DNA from: Oscillospiraceae bacterium
GTDB taxonomy: Bacteria; Bacillota_A; Clostridia; Oscillospirales; Oscillospiraceae
Length of the DNA stretch: 30,195 nucleotides
Assembly: GCA_017459865.1 (NCBI GenBank)
Contig: JAFUCD010000026.1
Span: 1-30,195, forward strand
Direction: 5' to 3'
The notes under the pieces were generated by a model that was not told the DNA's origin, did not search any database, and worked only from the letters and a program-made list of their open reading frames with translations. The position numbers and the translations under genes are program-made. Below are positions 14,180-22,113 of the stretch, piece after piece; positions within the stretch are counted from its first letter, which is position 1, and each line of letters starts with the position of its first letter.

Positions 14180-16585
14180 TTACGCTCTTTCGGCGAGATA
14201 CTGCTTGATCGCGCCGGCGCCGGCGACCTTCTGGAAGTCCGCGCCGTTGGTGACGATCAGGGTCGGCGCCTGCTTTACGCCGTACTGCTTGCAGAGATCG
14301 GCGTTCTCGGCGGCCATGAGCTTTTCATAGCTGACGCCGGCCTTGTCCAGATACTGGCTCGCGATGCGGCAGTTCGGGCAGGTGGGCGTGGCGAAGAGGA
14401 TCGTGCGCATCTCGTCGGCGGACGGCTGCACGGCGTCCACTCTCACGGGCGCGGCGGTGTCGACACCGGCGGGGGCGACGTTCTCCTCCGGCTTCGGGCC
14501 GTTGTGCGTCAGGTGGGAGTTTGCGATGACGTACTCGCGGCGCTCCTTGAACTCCTGCGCCTTGCCGTCGTTCCAGTTCTGCACGGGGCGATAGTAGCCG
14601 GTGATGCGGCTGTAGACCTCGGTGGGCTTGCCGCAGTGCGGGCAGGTGAACTGCTCGCCGGTGAGATAGCCGTGATCCTTGCAGACGGAGTAGGTCGGGC
14701 TCATCGTGTAGTAGGGGAGACGATAGTTTTCCGCGATCTTGCGCACGAGATTTGCCGCGGCCTCCCAGCTCGGCAGCTTCTCGCCGAGGAAGGCGTGGAA
14801 CACGGTGCCGGAGGTGTAGCGCGTCTGCAGGTCGTCCTGGATGTCGAGCGCGTCGAACACGTCCTCGGTGTAGCTCACGGGCAGGTGCGAGCTGTTGGTG
14901 TAGTACGGAGCCCCGCCCGCCTCGGCGGCGGTGATGATGTCGGGGAAGTCCTCCTTGTCGTGCTTGGCAAAGCGGTACGCGGTGGACTCGGCGGGGGTCG
15001 CCTCGAGGTTGTAGAGATCGCCGTACTGCTCCTGATAGTCGCTCAGACGCTCGCGCATGTGGTCGAGCACCTGCTTGGCGAAGGTCTGGCACTTGGGATC
15101 GGTCATGTCGGCGCGGATCCACTTGGCGTTCAGACCCGCCTCGTTCATGCCGACGAGACCGATCGTGGAGAAGTGGTTGGCGAAGGTGCCGAGATAGTGC
15201 TTCGTGTAGGGATAGAGACCCATGTCGAGCAGGCGGGTGATGACGTCGCGCTTGGTCTTCAGCGAGCGGGCGGCGAGATCCATCAGGTGGTCAAGACGCT
15301 CATAGAAGTCGGCCTCGTCCTTGGACTGGTAGGCAAGGCGCGGCATGTTGATCGTCACGACGCCGATCGAGCCGGTGCTCTCGCCGGAGCCGAAGTAGCC
15401 GCCGGACTTCTTGCGCAGCTCGCGCAGATCAAGGCGCAGACGGCAGCACATCGAGCGCACGTCCGAGGGCTCCATGTCGGAGTTGATATAGTTGGAGAAG
15501 TAGGGCGTGCCGTACTTCGCGGTCATCTCGAACAGGAGCTTGTTGTTCTCCGTGGGGGACCAGTCGAAGTCACGTGTGATGGAGTAGGTCGGGATCGGAT
15601 ACTGGAAGCCGCGGCCGTTGGCGTCGCCCTCGATCATGATGTTGATGAAGGCCTTGTTGACGATGTCCATCTCTTCCTTGCAGTCGCCGTAGGTGAAGTC
15701 CATCTCCTTGCCGCCGACGATCGCGGGCAGATTCTTCAGGTCCTCGGGCACGGTCCAGTCGAGCGTGATGTTCGAAAACGGCGCCTGCGTGCCCCAGCGG
15801 GACGGCGTGTTCACGCCGAAGATGAACGACTGGATGCACTGCTTGACTTCCTTGTAGTTGAGGTTGTCGACCTTGACGAACGGGGCGAGGTAGGTGTCAA
15901 AAGAGCTGAACGCCTGCGCGCCGGCCCACTCGTTCTGCATGATGCCGAGGAAGTTCACCATCTGGTTGCAGAGGGTGGAGAGGTGGCTCGCCGGGGCGGA
16001 GTTGATCTTGCCCGGGATGCCGAGACCCTGCTGGATGAGCTGCTTCAGGCTCCAGCCGGCGCAGTAGCCGGTGAGCATGCTCAGATCGTGCAGGTGGATG
16101 TCGCAGTTGCGGTGCGCGTTGCCGATCTCCTGGTCATAGACCTCGCTCAGCCAGTAGTTGGCGGTGATGGCGCCGGAGTTGGAGAGGATCAGACCGCCGA
16201 CGGAGTAGGTGACGGTGGAGTTTTCCTTCACGCGCCAGTCCGCGACCTTGAGGTACTTGTCCACAGTATCTTTATAATCAAGGTATGTGGAGTTCATGTT
16301 GCGCAGCTTCTCGCGCTGCTTGCGGTAGAGGATGTAGGCCTTGGCGACCGTCTCATAGCCGCCGCGGGAGAGCACGGCCTCCACGCTGTCCTGAATGTCC
16401 TCAACGGCGACCTTGCCGTCGGTGATCTTCGGCAGGAAGTCCGCCGAGGTCTTCAGCGCCAGAAAATCGATGACGCTGTCGTTGTATTCGGTGCCCGTTG
16501 CGTCAAACGCCTTCTTGATGGCGTTGGCGATCTTGGTGATGTCAAAATCCACGACCTGTCCGTCGCGCTTTACCACTTGATACAT
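14180..16585 (-). CDS. nrdD: Anaerobic (class III) ribonucleoside-triphosphate reductase with fused glutaredoxin-like domain
   Basis: An 801-residue glycyl-radical enzyme that reduces ribonucleotides to deoxyribonucleotides without oxygen. The ATP-cone is at about 1-95 (YQVVKRDGQVVDFDITKI). The catalytic barrel includes HLHDLSMLTGYCAGWS and SMCCRLRLDLREL (the thiyl-radical Cys region). The zinc site is VCKDHG..CPHCG, and the radical loop RITGYYRPVQNWNDGK places the radical Gly at about 663. After an Ala/Pro-rich linker (about 697-725) comes a 76-residue thioredoxin-fold domain (726-801; nt 14183-14410) with CPNC at 736-739 and a KQAPT cis-Pro motif. This suggests a built-in dithiol reductant. 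AGAGGAA lies before the ATG. nrdG is upstream, trxB downstream. Confidence 0.95.
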   Translation of the reverse strand: MYQVVKRDGQVVDFDITKIANAIKKAFDATGTEYNDSVIDFLALKTSADFLPKITDGKVAVEDIQDSVEAVLSRGGYETVAKAYILYRKQREKLRNMNSTYLDYKDTVDKYLKVADWRVKENSTVTYSVGGLILSNSGAITANYWLSEVYDQEIGNAHRNCDIHLHDLSMLTGYCAGWSLKQLIQQGLGIPGKINSAPASHLSTLCNQMVNFLGIMQNEWAGAQAFSSFDTYLAPFVKVDNLNYKEVKQCIQSFIFGVNTPSRWGTQAPFSNITLDWTVPEDLKNLPAIVGGKEMDFTYGDCKEEMDIVNKAFINIMIEGDANGRGFQYPIPTYSITRDFDWSPTENNKLLFEMTAKYGTPYFSNYINSDMEPSDVRSMCCRLRLDLRELRKKSGGYFGSGESTGSIGVVTINMPRLAYQSKDEADFYERLDHLMDLAARSLKTKRDVITRLLDMGLYPYTKHYLGTFANHFSTIGLVGMNEAGLNAKWIRADMTDPKCQTFAKQVLDHMRERLSDYQEQYGDLYNLEATPAESTAYRFAKHDKEDFPDIITAAEAGGAPYYTNSSHLPVSYTEDVFDALDIQDDLQTRYTSGTVFHAFLGEKLPSWEAAANLVRKIAENYRLPYYTMSPTYSVCKDHGYLTGEQFTCPHCGKPTEVYSRITGYYRPVQNWNDGKAQEFKERREYVIANSHLTHNGPKPEENVAPAGVDTAAPVRVDAVQPSADEMRTILFATPTCPNCRIASQYLDKAGVSYEKLMAAENADLCKQYGVKQAPTLIVTNGADFQKVAGAGAIKQYLAERA

Positions 16586-16622
16586 GATTGCATTCCTCTC
16601 TATTTATCAGAATTTGTTGGTA

Positions 16623-17324
16623 TTATTCAACGCCGCGCAGCTGCACGGTCGGAATGATCGGCTTTACGGCGTCCAGAAGCTCGCGCATCTCGTCGCCGGA
16701 GAACGAGCCCAGCCCGTTCGGGTCGATGAGCTCGCCGGAGTCCTTGAACTGCTGCAGGAAGTACGCCTCGGCGCCTTTGATCCACTTTGCGGCCTCGATG
16801 AGGCTCTCGCGCGTGTGCAGCCCGCGCACGACCGTGGTGCGGAATTCATACTCGACCGCGCCGGAGAGCAGGAAGTCCTTGCTCTTCGTCACGCCCGACA
16901 TGTCCATCGTCTCGAGCCCGGCGGTCTTGGCGTACAGCGCGGGGTCGTTCTTGACGTCCATCGCGACTCTGTCCACAAGCCCCCGCTCCACAAGGGAGAT
17001 CAGTCTGTCGGGGAAGGTGCCGTTCGTGTCGAGCTTCACGCGGTAGCCGAGCGCCTTGATCTCGGAGAGAAGGTCCGCCATGTCCGCGTGCAGCAGCGGC
17101 TCGCCGCCCGTGATCGCCACGCCGTCCAAAAGCCCCCGCCGCTTGCGCAGGAAGGAGAGGATCTCCTCCGCGGGGATGTCCGTGGGCTGGATCGCCTCGG
17201 GCAGAACGAGCGACGCGTTGTGGCAGAACGGACACCGGAAATTGCAGCCGCCGGTGAACACCGTGCAGGCGACAACGCCCGGAAAATCCAGCAGCGTCAT
17301 TTTTTGCAGTCCAGAAATGCGCAT
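16623..17324 (-). CDS. nrdG: Anaerobic ribonucleoside-triphosphate reductase activating protein
   Basis: A 233-residue radical SAM activase that generates the glycyl radical on NrdD. The cluster-binding CNFRCPFC (CxxxCxxC) is at about residues 27-34, the SAM-binding GGEP motif in ITGGEPLLH near 72, and KLDTNGTFPD near 95. It belongs to the longer, PflA-like NrdG type. GGAGGAAGTC precedes the ATG. It is transcribed first in the operon, 37 nt before nrdD (the reverse of the common nrdD-nrdG order), from a promoter with NrdR-like boxes. Confidence 0.93.
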   Translation of the reverse strand: MRISGLQKMTLLDFPGVVACTVFTGGCNFRCPFCHNASLVLPEAIQPTDIPAEEILSFLRKRRGLLDGVAITGGEPLLHADMADLLSEIKALGYRVKLDTNGTFPDRLISLVERGLVDRVAMDVKNDPALYAKTAGLETMDMSGVTKSKDFLLSGAVEYEFRTTVVRGLHTRESLIEAAKWIKGAEAYFLQQFKDSGELIDPNGLGSFSGDEMRELLDAVKPIIPTVQLRGVE

Positions 17325-17357
17325 GACTTCCTCCGATGTTTTGTAGGTGCAGATAGA

Positions 17358-17386
17358 ATACTAACACTAGATATAGTTTTTGTCAA
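17358..17386 (-). promoter_or_regulatory. Promoter of nrdG-nrdD-trxB
   Basis: Read on the minus strand: TTGACA (17386-17381), 17-bp spacer, TAGTAT (17363-17358). The spacer is filled by the first NrdR-like box, so bound repressor would block polymerase directly. Confidence 0.8.
17364..17379. promoter_or_regulatory. NrdR box 1
   Basis: ACACTAGATATAGTTT matches the NrdR consensus acaCwAtATaTwGtgt at 14 of 16 positions. It occupies the spacer of the nrdG promoter. NrdR is the zinc-finger/ATP-cone repressor that senses dATP/ATP and controls RNR operons. Confidence 0.8.
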
Positions 17387-17395
17387 CATAATATG

Positions 17396-17411
17396 GCACA
17401 AAATCTTGTAC
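17396..17411. promoter_or_regulatory. NrdR box 2 (degenerate)
   Basis: GCACAAAATCTTGTAC matches the consensus at about 11 of 16 positions. It starts exactly 32 bp from box 1, the three-helical-turn spacing typical of paired NrdR boxes, and lies just upstream of the -35 element. Confidence 0.55.
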
Positions 17412-17465
17412 AAATTCCGGCGGAAAAAGCTGCCCCGCGTAGTGTGTTTTGGCGTGAAAATCAAG

Positions 17466-17502
17466 CCGCGCATCCCCGGTGCGGCGCCTCGGAGATGCGC
17501 GG
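17466..17502 (-). terminator. Hairpin downstream of pepT
   Basis: CCGCGCATC (17466-17474) pairs perfectly with GATGCGCGG (17494-17502). On the minus strand it is followed by CTTGATTTTC, a weak U-tract. The position 25 nt after the pepT stop fits a terminator. Confidence 0.5.
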
Positions 17503-17526
17503 AAATAATTGAAATTTCAGAACTTT

Positions 17527-18744
17527 TTATGTCGACAAGAGCGCTTTGAGCACTTTTACCATAGCGTCCATATCCTCGGCGCAGATGTGCTCATAAGGGC
17601 CGTGACAGCCATAGCCACCCGTGCCAAGATTTGGGCACGGCAGTCCCCGGAAGGAGAGCTGCGCGCCGTCCGTGCCGCCGCGGATCGGGCGGCGCGCCGG
17701 CGTCAGACCGGAAGCGCGGATCGCGTTCTCGGCGCGTGTGAGGACCTCGGGGCAGCCTGAGAGCACCTCGGCCATATTGCGGTACTGATCGCGCAGCGTG
17801 AGCGTGACGGTGCCGTCGCCGTATACTTCATTTAAATATTGCGCCGCCTGCTCCATCGTCGCCTTTCGCGCATCGAAGCGGGCTGCGTCGTGATCGCGGA
17901 CGATATAGTGCAGCCTGGCGCTTTCCACATCGGCCTTCAGCTCCGTGAGATGGTAAAAGCCTTCGTAGCCCTCCGTGCGCTCCGGGCGCTCGGCGGCGGG
18001 GAGCAGGGCGTCGAACTCCATCGCGACGTGGGCGGCGGAGCGCAGCTTGCCCTTCGCGTCGCCGGGGTGGACGTTCACGCCCGCGATCTCGACCACGGCG
18101 CCCGCCGCGTTGAAGGTCTCAAAGTTGATCTCCTCCGGCGCGCCGCCGTCGACGGTGTAGGCAAAGTCCGCGCCCAGACGGTCGAGGTCGAGCAGCTCCG
18201 CGCCGTGCCCGATCTCCTCATCCGGCGTGAAGCACACGGCGACGCGCCCGTGGGGCAGCCCCTCCGCGATAAGCTCCTCGCACGCGGTCATGATCTCAGC
18301 GACGCCGGCCTTGTCGTCCGCGCCGAGCACGGTCGTGCCGTCTGTCGTGATGAGCGTCTTGCCCACGGCGGCCTTCAGATCGGGAAACTGCGCCCCGGTC
18401 AGCACACGCCCGCTCTCGCCCAGCGGCAGGTCGCCGCCGTCGTAGCTTGAGACGATCTGCGGCTGCACGTTTTCGCCGGAGAAGTCATAATCGGGTATCG
18501 TGTCGATGTGCGCGATCAGCGCGATGCGCGGCGCGTTTTCCATGCCAGCCGTCTCGGGCAGAGCGCCGTAGACGTAGGCGTGTTCGTCCACAAAGACCTC
18601 GGAAAAGCCCAGCGCCGTGAGCTCACGCTCCAGCATCCGGCTCAGGTCGAACTGCCGCTCGGTCGAGGGGACGCGATCGCTTGTGGTCTCGTCGCTCGAG
18701 GTGTGCACGCGCACATACTGCAAAAGTCGTTCGTAAGCTCTCAT
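17527..18744 (-). CDS. pepT: Peptidase T (tripeptide aminopeptidase, M20B)
   Basis: A 405-residue zinc peptidase that removes N-terminal residues from tripeptides in the cytosol. M20 metal and catalytic motifs are visible: ALIAHIDTIPD (His and catalytic Asp), VLGADDKAGVAE (bridging Asp), CFTPDEEIGHGAE (Glu-Glu), YTVDGG (Asp) and a C-terminal GCHGPYEHI (His). RPIRGGTDGAQLS is the substrate-site signature. Length matches the family (about 408). ATG 18744 lies 1 nt after the upstream TGA, with GGAGG across the junction, so it is coupled to the TSCPD gene. A longer in-frame extension to 18864 runs antiparallel to no other gene but has no matching start signals. Confidence 0.94.
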   Translation of the reverse strand: MRAYERLLQYVRVHTSSDETTSDRVPSTERQFDLSRMLERELTALGFSEVFVDEHAYVYGALPETAGMENAPRIALIAHIDTIPDYDFSGENVQPQIVSSYDGGDLPLGESGRVLTGAQFPDLKAAVGKTLITTDGTTVLGADDKAGVAEIMTACEELIAEGLPHGRVAVCFTPDEEIGHGAELLDLDRLGADFAYTVDGGAPEEINFETFNAAGAVVEIAGVNVHPGDAKGKLRSAAHVAMEFDALLPAAERPERTEGYEGFYHLTELKADVESARLHYIVRDHDAARFDARKATMEQAAQYLNEVYGDGTVTLTLRDQYRNMAEVLSGCPEVLTRAENAIRASGLTPARRPIRGGTDGAQLSFRGLPCPNLGTGGYGCHGPYEHICAEDMDAMVKVLKALLST

Positions 18745-18745
18745 A

Positions 18746-19000
18746 TCAATCCTCCAAAGCTTCTGTGACCGCCCGCGCGAGTTGGTCTGCGCAGGAGGTG
18801 CCGCGCCCGCCGCAGTCGTTGCCGCGCAGGATCTCCGCGATGTGTCTGGCGTCCGCGCCCTCAACGAGCTTGCCGATGGCCTTCAGATTGCCGTCGCACC
18901 CGCCGACGAAGCGCACGTCGCGCAGCTTGCCGTCGTCGAGCGTGAACGAGATCTGCCGCGAGCACACCGGCCCGGTGGGGCGGTAGGTATAGGTTTGCAT
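18746..19000 (-). CDS. TSCPD domain-containing protein (TIGR03905 family)
   Basis: An 84-residue protein with four conserved cysteines in GPVCSRQISF, GGCDGN and CGGRGTSCADQLA, the TSCPD pattern. The same domain occurs as a C-terminal extension of some class II ribonucleotide reductases, where its Cys bind metal; free-standing members have unknown function. ATG 19000 has GGAGGAATCTGAC before it. The next gene, pepT, starts 1 nt after its stop. Its own promoter lies at 19035-19062. Confidence 0.9.
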   Translation of the reverse strand: MQTYTYRPTGPVCSRQISFTLDDGKLRDVRFVGGCDGNLKAIGKLVEGADARHIAEILRGNDCGGRGTSCADQLARAVTEALED

Positions 19001-19034
19001 GTCAGATTCCTCCGATGCTGTTTTTCTGTCCGTT

Positions 19035-19062
19035 ATTATAGTAGTTTTTTCAAAAAGGTCAA
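19035..19062 (-). promoter_or_regulatory. Promoter of the TSCPD-pepT operon
   Basis: Minus strand: TTGACC (19062-19057), 16-bp spacer, TATAAT (19040-19035). It lies back to back with the plus-strand promoter at 19081. Confidence 0.75.
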
Positions 19063-19080
19063 GTGCGTGACCGCCGCGCA

Positions 19081-19118
19081 TTGACAAACGGCGGGCGTCA
19101 TGCTTAAAATAAAGCATG
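19081..19118 (+). promoter_or_regulatory. Promoter of the DUF2812-like gene with palindrome over the -10
   Basis: TTGACA (19081-19086), 18-bp spacer, TAAAAT (19105-19110). CATGCTT (19099-19105) and AAGCATG (19112-19118) form a perfect inverted repeat centred on the -10 box, a plausible operator. Confidence 0.6.
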
Positions 19119-19155
19119 CGATCGTTCGCGTCGCGCAGGAGGGGAGGGGTCCGGC

Positions 19156-19758
19156 TTGAAAAAATGGATACCGTATCATCCTTTTCTGGCTGATGAAATA
19201 GAGCGTCGGCTTGAGCAGGAGGAGAAAAACGGACTGCGTCTAACGTGCGTGAAGTGGGGATGTTCGTTTGTGTTCGAAGAAGCACGCCCCAGAGAAACCA
19301 GATACTTTTTTTCCCGATATATTCAAGAGCACGACGAGATTATCAGATGTGAATATGATTTGAAACGTTGTTACAACGCCGATCCGATACCGACCAGATA
19401 TACGCAGGGAGCGTTTTTCCGCATTCCGAAGGTGTGTGATCTGTCCCGGTTCCGCCTTTTTCGAAATCAGTATTTCTACTTTCGCTTTGTGCTTCCGCTG
19501 TTGGGACTTGGACTTTTGGCGCTGGCTGCTGCTACGATGGTCATTCTGCTTGCGGACGATGCGGAGCGTATCGTCGGTTTTTGCCTGTTTGCGGCGGCGG
19601 TACTGTTTTGCGGCTATATGAGCTGGACTGCCATTCGCCTGCGGCGCACGATCCTGACGCAGTCCGGATGCAGACACCCTCGCGATCTCTTTGATCCAAA
19701 CGGCGTGATCCTGCGCGGCACCGTCCAGGGAGATTCCACAGATGCAGACGAAATGTGA
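19156..19758 (+). CDS. DUF2812-like membrane protein
   Basis: A 200-residue protein. A soluble N-terminal region of about 100 residues (ERRLEQEEKNGLRLTCVKWG, then FVFEEARPRETRYFF) resembles DUF2812, followed by two transmembrane helices (about 110-132 and 139-160) and a polar tail. DUF2812 proteins often accompany PadR-type regulators and are of unknown function; no PadR gene is next to this one. Start is TTG at 19156, since no in-frame ATG precedes the conserved region and GGAGGGG lies upstream. Base composition is visibly lower in GC than in neighbouring genes, which may mark a transferred or fast-evolving gene. Confidence 0.72.
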   Translation: MKKWIPYHPFLADEIERRLEQEEKNGLRLTCVKWGCSFVFEEARPRETRYFFSRYIQEHDEIIRCEYDLKRCYNADPIPTRYTQGAFFRIPKVCDLSRFRLFRNQYFYFRFVLPLLGLGLLALAAATMVILLADDAERIVGFCLFAAAVLFCGYMSWTAIRLRRTILTQSGCRHPRDLFDPNGVILRGTVQGDSTDADEM

Positions 19759-19841
19759 AAAAGAGCGGCTATATGAGCTTTTTGCTTGCTGATGATTCAA
19801 TACGGTCAATTCTTACCCGAAGGAAGAATCCGCCCGATTTA

Positions 19842-19870
19842 TTGACATTGTGCGAGAAATGAACCATAAT
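19842..19870 (+). promoter_or_regulatory. Promoter of the pseudouridine synthase gene
   Basis: TTGACA (19842-19847), 17-bp spacer, CATAAT (19865-19870). An ATTCTT/AAGAAT inverted repeat at 19809-19828 lies just upstream. Confidence 0.75.
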
Positions 19871-19902
19871 AAGAGCGATTTTGATTGGGAGAGCAAAACG
19901 CC

Positions 19903-20880
19903 ATGAAGGAATTCACCATCGGCAGGAACGACGCCGGGCAGCGTTTGGACCGGTTCACGGGCAAGACCGTGCCGCTGCTGCCGGAGTCTCTGCTGCAGAA
20001 ATATATCCGCCTGAAGCGCATCAAGGTCAACCACAAGGGCGCAAAGCGCGACACGCGGCTGAATGCGGGCGACGTGGTGCAGATGTATATCAACGACGAG
20101 TTTTTCGAAAAGCCCGCCGAGCACAACGCGCATCTGAAGATCGCGACGCCGCGGCTCACGATCGTGTATGAGGACGAGAACATCCTCCTCGCCGACAAGA
20201 AGCCGGGCGTTCTCTGCCACAGCGCGGGCGACTGGAGCTGGGACACGCTGATCGCGAACATCCAGGCGCACCTGCGCTTAAAGGGCGAATGGGACCCCAA
20301 AGCGGAAAACAGCTTTGCCCCCGCGCTGTGCAACCGCATCGACCGCAACACCGGCGGCATCGTCATCGCGGCGAGAAACGCCGAGGCGCTGCGCATCCTG
20401 AACGAGAAGATCAAATCGCGCGAGATCGAGAAATATTATCTCTGCACCGTGCACGGCAAGCCCCGTCCCGCCGCTGGGCGGCTGGAGGGCTATCTATTTA
20501 AAGACGCCGTGAAGAATCAGGTCTATGTGAAAAGATCCGGCGAGCCGGGCGCGAAGACCGCCGTGACGGAATACCGCACGCTGAAGACCAAGGGCGCGCT
20601 CTCACTGGTGGAGTGCAGGCTTCTGACCGGGCGCACGCACCAGATCCGCGCGCAGATGGCGGACGCGGGCTGGCCGCTGCTCGGCGACGGGAAGTACGGC
20701 AAGGAGCGCGTGAACCGTGCCTATGGCGAAAAGGGGCAGGCGCTGTATTCGTATAAGCTCGAGTTTGCGTTCCCCACCGACGCGGGGATCCTGGAATACC
20801 TGCGCGGGAAGACGTTTCAAGTCACGGATATCCCGTTCGTGGAAAAGTATTTCCCGGGATTTCATATCACAGAGGAGTGA
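19903..20880 (+). CDS. RluC/RluD-family 23S rRNA pseudouridine synthase
   Basis: A 325-residue enzyme that isomerises uridine to pseudouridine in RNA, most likely in 23S rRNA. The N-terminal S4-type RNA-binding region (about 1-65, RLDRFTGK, YIRLKRIKVNHKGAKR) is followed by the catalytic domain with CNRIDRNTGGIVI. Asp147 is the catalytic residue, although the family more often has HRLDxxTSG. Later motifs are EKYYLCTVHG, LTGRTHQIRAQM and GWPLLGDGKYG. ATG 19903 is chosen for GGGAGAG at 19888-19894. The stop overlaps the ribosome binding site of the channel gene. The exact target uridine cannot be inferred. Confidence 0.93.
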   Translation: MKEFTIGRNDAGQRLDRFTGKTVPLLPESLLQKYIRLKRIKVNHKGAKRDTRLNAGDVVQMYINDEFFEKPAEHNAHLKIATPRLTIVYEDENILLADKKPGVLCHSAGDWSWDTLIANIQAHLRLKGEWDPKAENSFAPALCNRIDRNTGGIVIAARNAEALRILNEKIKSREIEKYYLCTVHGKPRPAAGRLEGYLFKDAVKNQVYVKRSGEPGAKTAVTEYRTLKTKGALSLVECRLLTGRTHQIRAQMADAGWPLLGDGKYGKERVNRAYGEKGQALYSYKLEFAFPTDAGILEYLRGKTFQVTDIPFVEKYFPGFHITEE

Positions 20881-20885
20881 ATCGC

Positions 20886-22097
20886 ATGAACTCCCTCGAC
20901 AATCTGCAGCGCCGGAGGCGGCGCATTTTTGAGATCGTGGAGATCGGCTCGACGGGCGATTGGGCGAGCCGGCTGTACGACCTGTTTTACACGCTCACGA
21001 TCCTTGTCAACCTCACGGCGACGATCCTGAGCACGTTCGACGCCATCGACGCGAAGTATGGTACGCTGCTGGACGTGCTCGATCTCTTGACCGTGGTGTG
21101 CTTCACGGTCGATTTCGCGCTGCGGCTTTACACGGCGGATTTTCGCTTTCCCGGCAAGACGATCCCGCGGGCGGGAATGCGGTATATCTTCTCGTTTTCC
21201 GGCATCATCGATATCCTGTCGTTCCTGCCGTATTATCTGCCGATCTTCTTCCCGGCGGGCGCGGTGGCGTTTCGGATGCTGCGCGTGATCCGTATTTTTC
21301 GGCTGTTTCGCATCAACGGCTATTACGACTCGCTGAACGTGATCACGTCCGTCCTCTCGAGCAAGCGCAAGCAGCTGATCAGCTCCGTGTCGATCATCCT
21401 GGTGCTGATGCTGGCATCGAGCCTGTGCATGTACAGTCTCGAGAACGCGGCGCAGCCGGATGTGTTCAAAAACGCCTTTTCCGGCATCTGGTGGGCGGCG
21501 TCGACGCTGCTGACGGTCGGCTACGGCGACATTTACCCGATCACGTCGGCGGGACGCATCCTCGGCATCATCATCACGTTCCTCGGCGTCGGCATGGTCG
21601 CGATCCCGACCGGTATCATCAGCGCCGGCTTCGTCGAGCAGGACACGCGTCTGAAACGCATGACCGAGCAGGCGAGCGAGATGGACATGCACTTCATCAA
21701 GGTGCAGCTGCACAGAAACGACGGCTGGACCGGGCGCGAGATCAAGGAGCTGGGGCTGCCGGGCGGCGTGATCGTGGCGGCGATCCAGCGCGATCGGCGC
21801 GTCGTCGTGCCGAAGGGCGACGTGGAGCTGAAGGAAGGCGACGTGCTCGTGATCGGCGCGGAGTATTTCAAGGACGACTGGCACATCGACCTCAAGGAGG
21901 TCGTGCTGCGCCGTCAGAGTCCGTGGAACGGCGTCGCGATCCGGGATCTGGATATCTCGCGGCAGACGATCATCGTCATGATCCGCCGCCGGGGCACGAT
22001 GCTGGTGCCGCGCGGCGACTTCATCCTCCGCGAGGGCGACGAGGTGCTGCTGTATACCAAGAGCCACATCACCGACGCGGTGAACGTGGAAATATAA
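20886..22097 (+). CDS. Voltage-sensor potassium channel with two TrkA-C-like domains
   Basis: A 403-residue membrane protein. Residues 26-245 form six transmembrane segments plus pore. S4 carries spaced arginines in RMLRVIRIFRLFRI (130-143) and the K+ selectivity filter is TVGYGD (210-215). After S6 the cytosolic part contains two successive RCK_C/TrkA-C-like modules (about 270-330 and 338-397), each with a GRxIxxLxLP-type or GVAIRDLDIS opening, a V.I.R..R..VP.GD core and an EGDVL/EGDEVLLY end. No Rossmann RCK_N domain separates pore and modules. Gating by voltage and a small cytosolic ligand is inference; cyclic di-AMP or nucleotides are candidate ligands. GAGGAG (20872-20877) favours ATG 20886. 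Confidence 0.9.
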   Translation: MNSLDNLQRRRRRIFEIVEIGSTGDWASRLYDLFYTLTILVNLTATILSTFDAIDAKYGTLLDVLDLLTVVCFTVDFALRLYTADFRFPGKTIPRAGMRYIFSFSGIIDILSFLPYYLPIFFPAGAVAFRMLRVIRIFRLFRINGYYDSLNVITSVLSSKRKQLISSVSIILVLMLASSLCMYSLENAAQPDVFKNAFSGIWWAASTLLTVGYGDIYPITSAGRILGIIITFLGVGMVAIPTGIISAGFVEQDTRLKRMTEQASEMDMHFIKVQLHRNDGWTGREIKELGLPGGVIVAAIQRDRRVVVPKGDVELKEGDVLVIGAEYFKDDWHIDLKEVVLRRQSPWNGVAIRDLDISRQTIIVMIRRRGTMLVPRGDFILREGDEVLLYTKSHITDAVNVEI

Positions 22098-22113
22098 TAA
22101 GGGGAGATCTTTG

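Noticed and set aside
14177..16657. 826-codon open frame on the plus strand opposite nrdD
   Set aside because: It is a GC-driven antisense shadow. The translation is Val/Gly/Leu/Arg-rich with no domains, while nrdD on the other strand has every expected motif.
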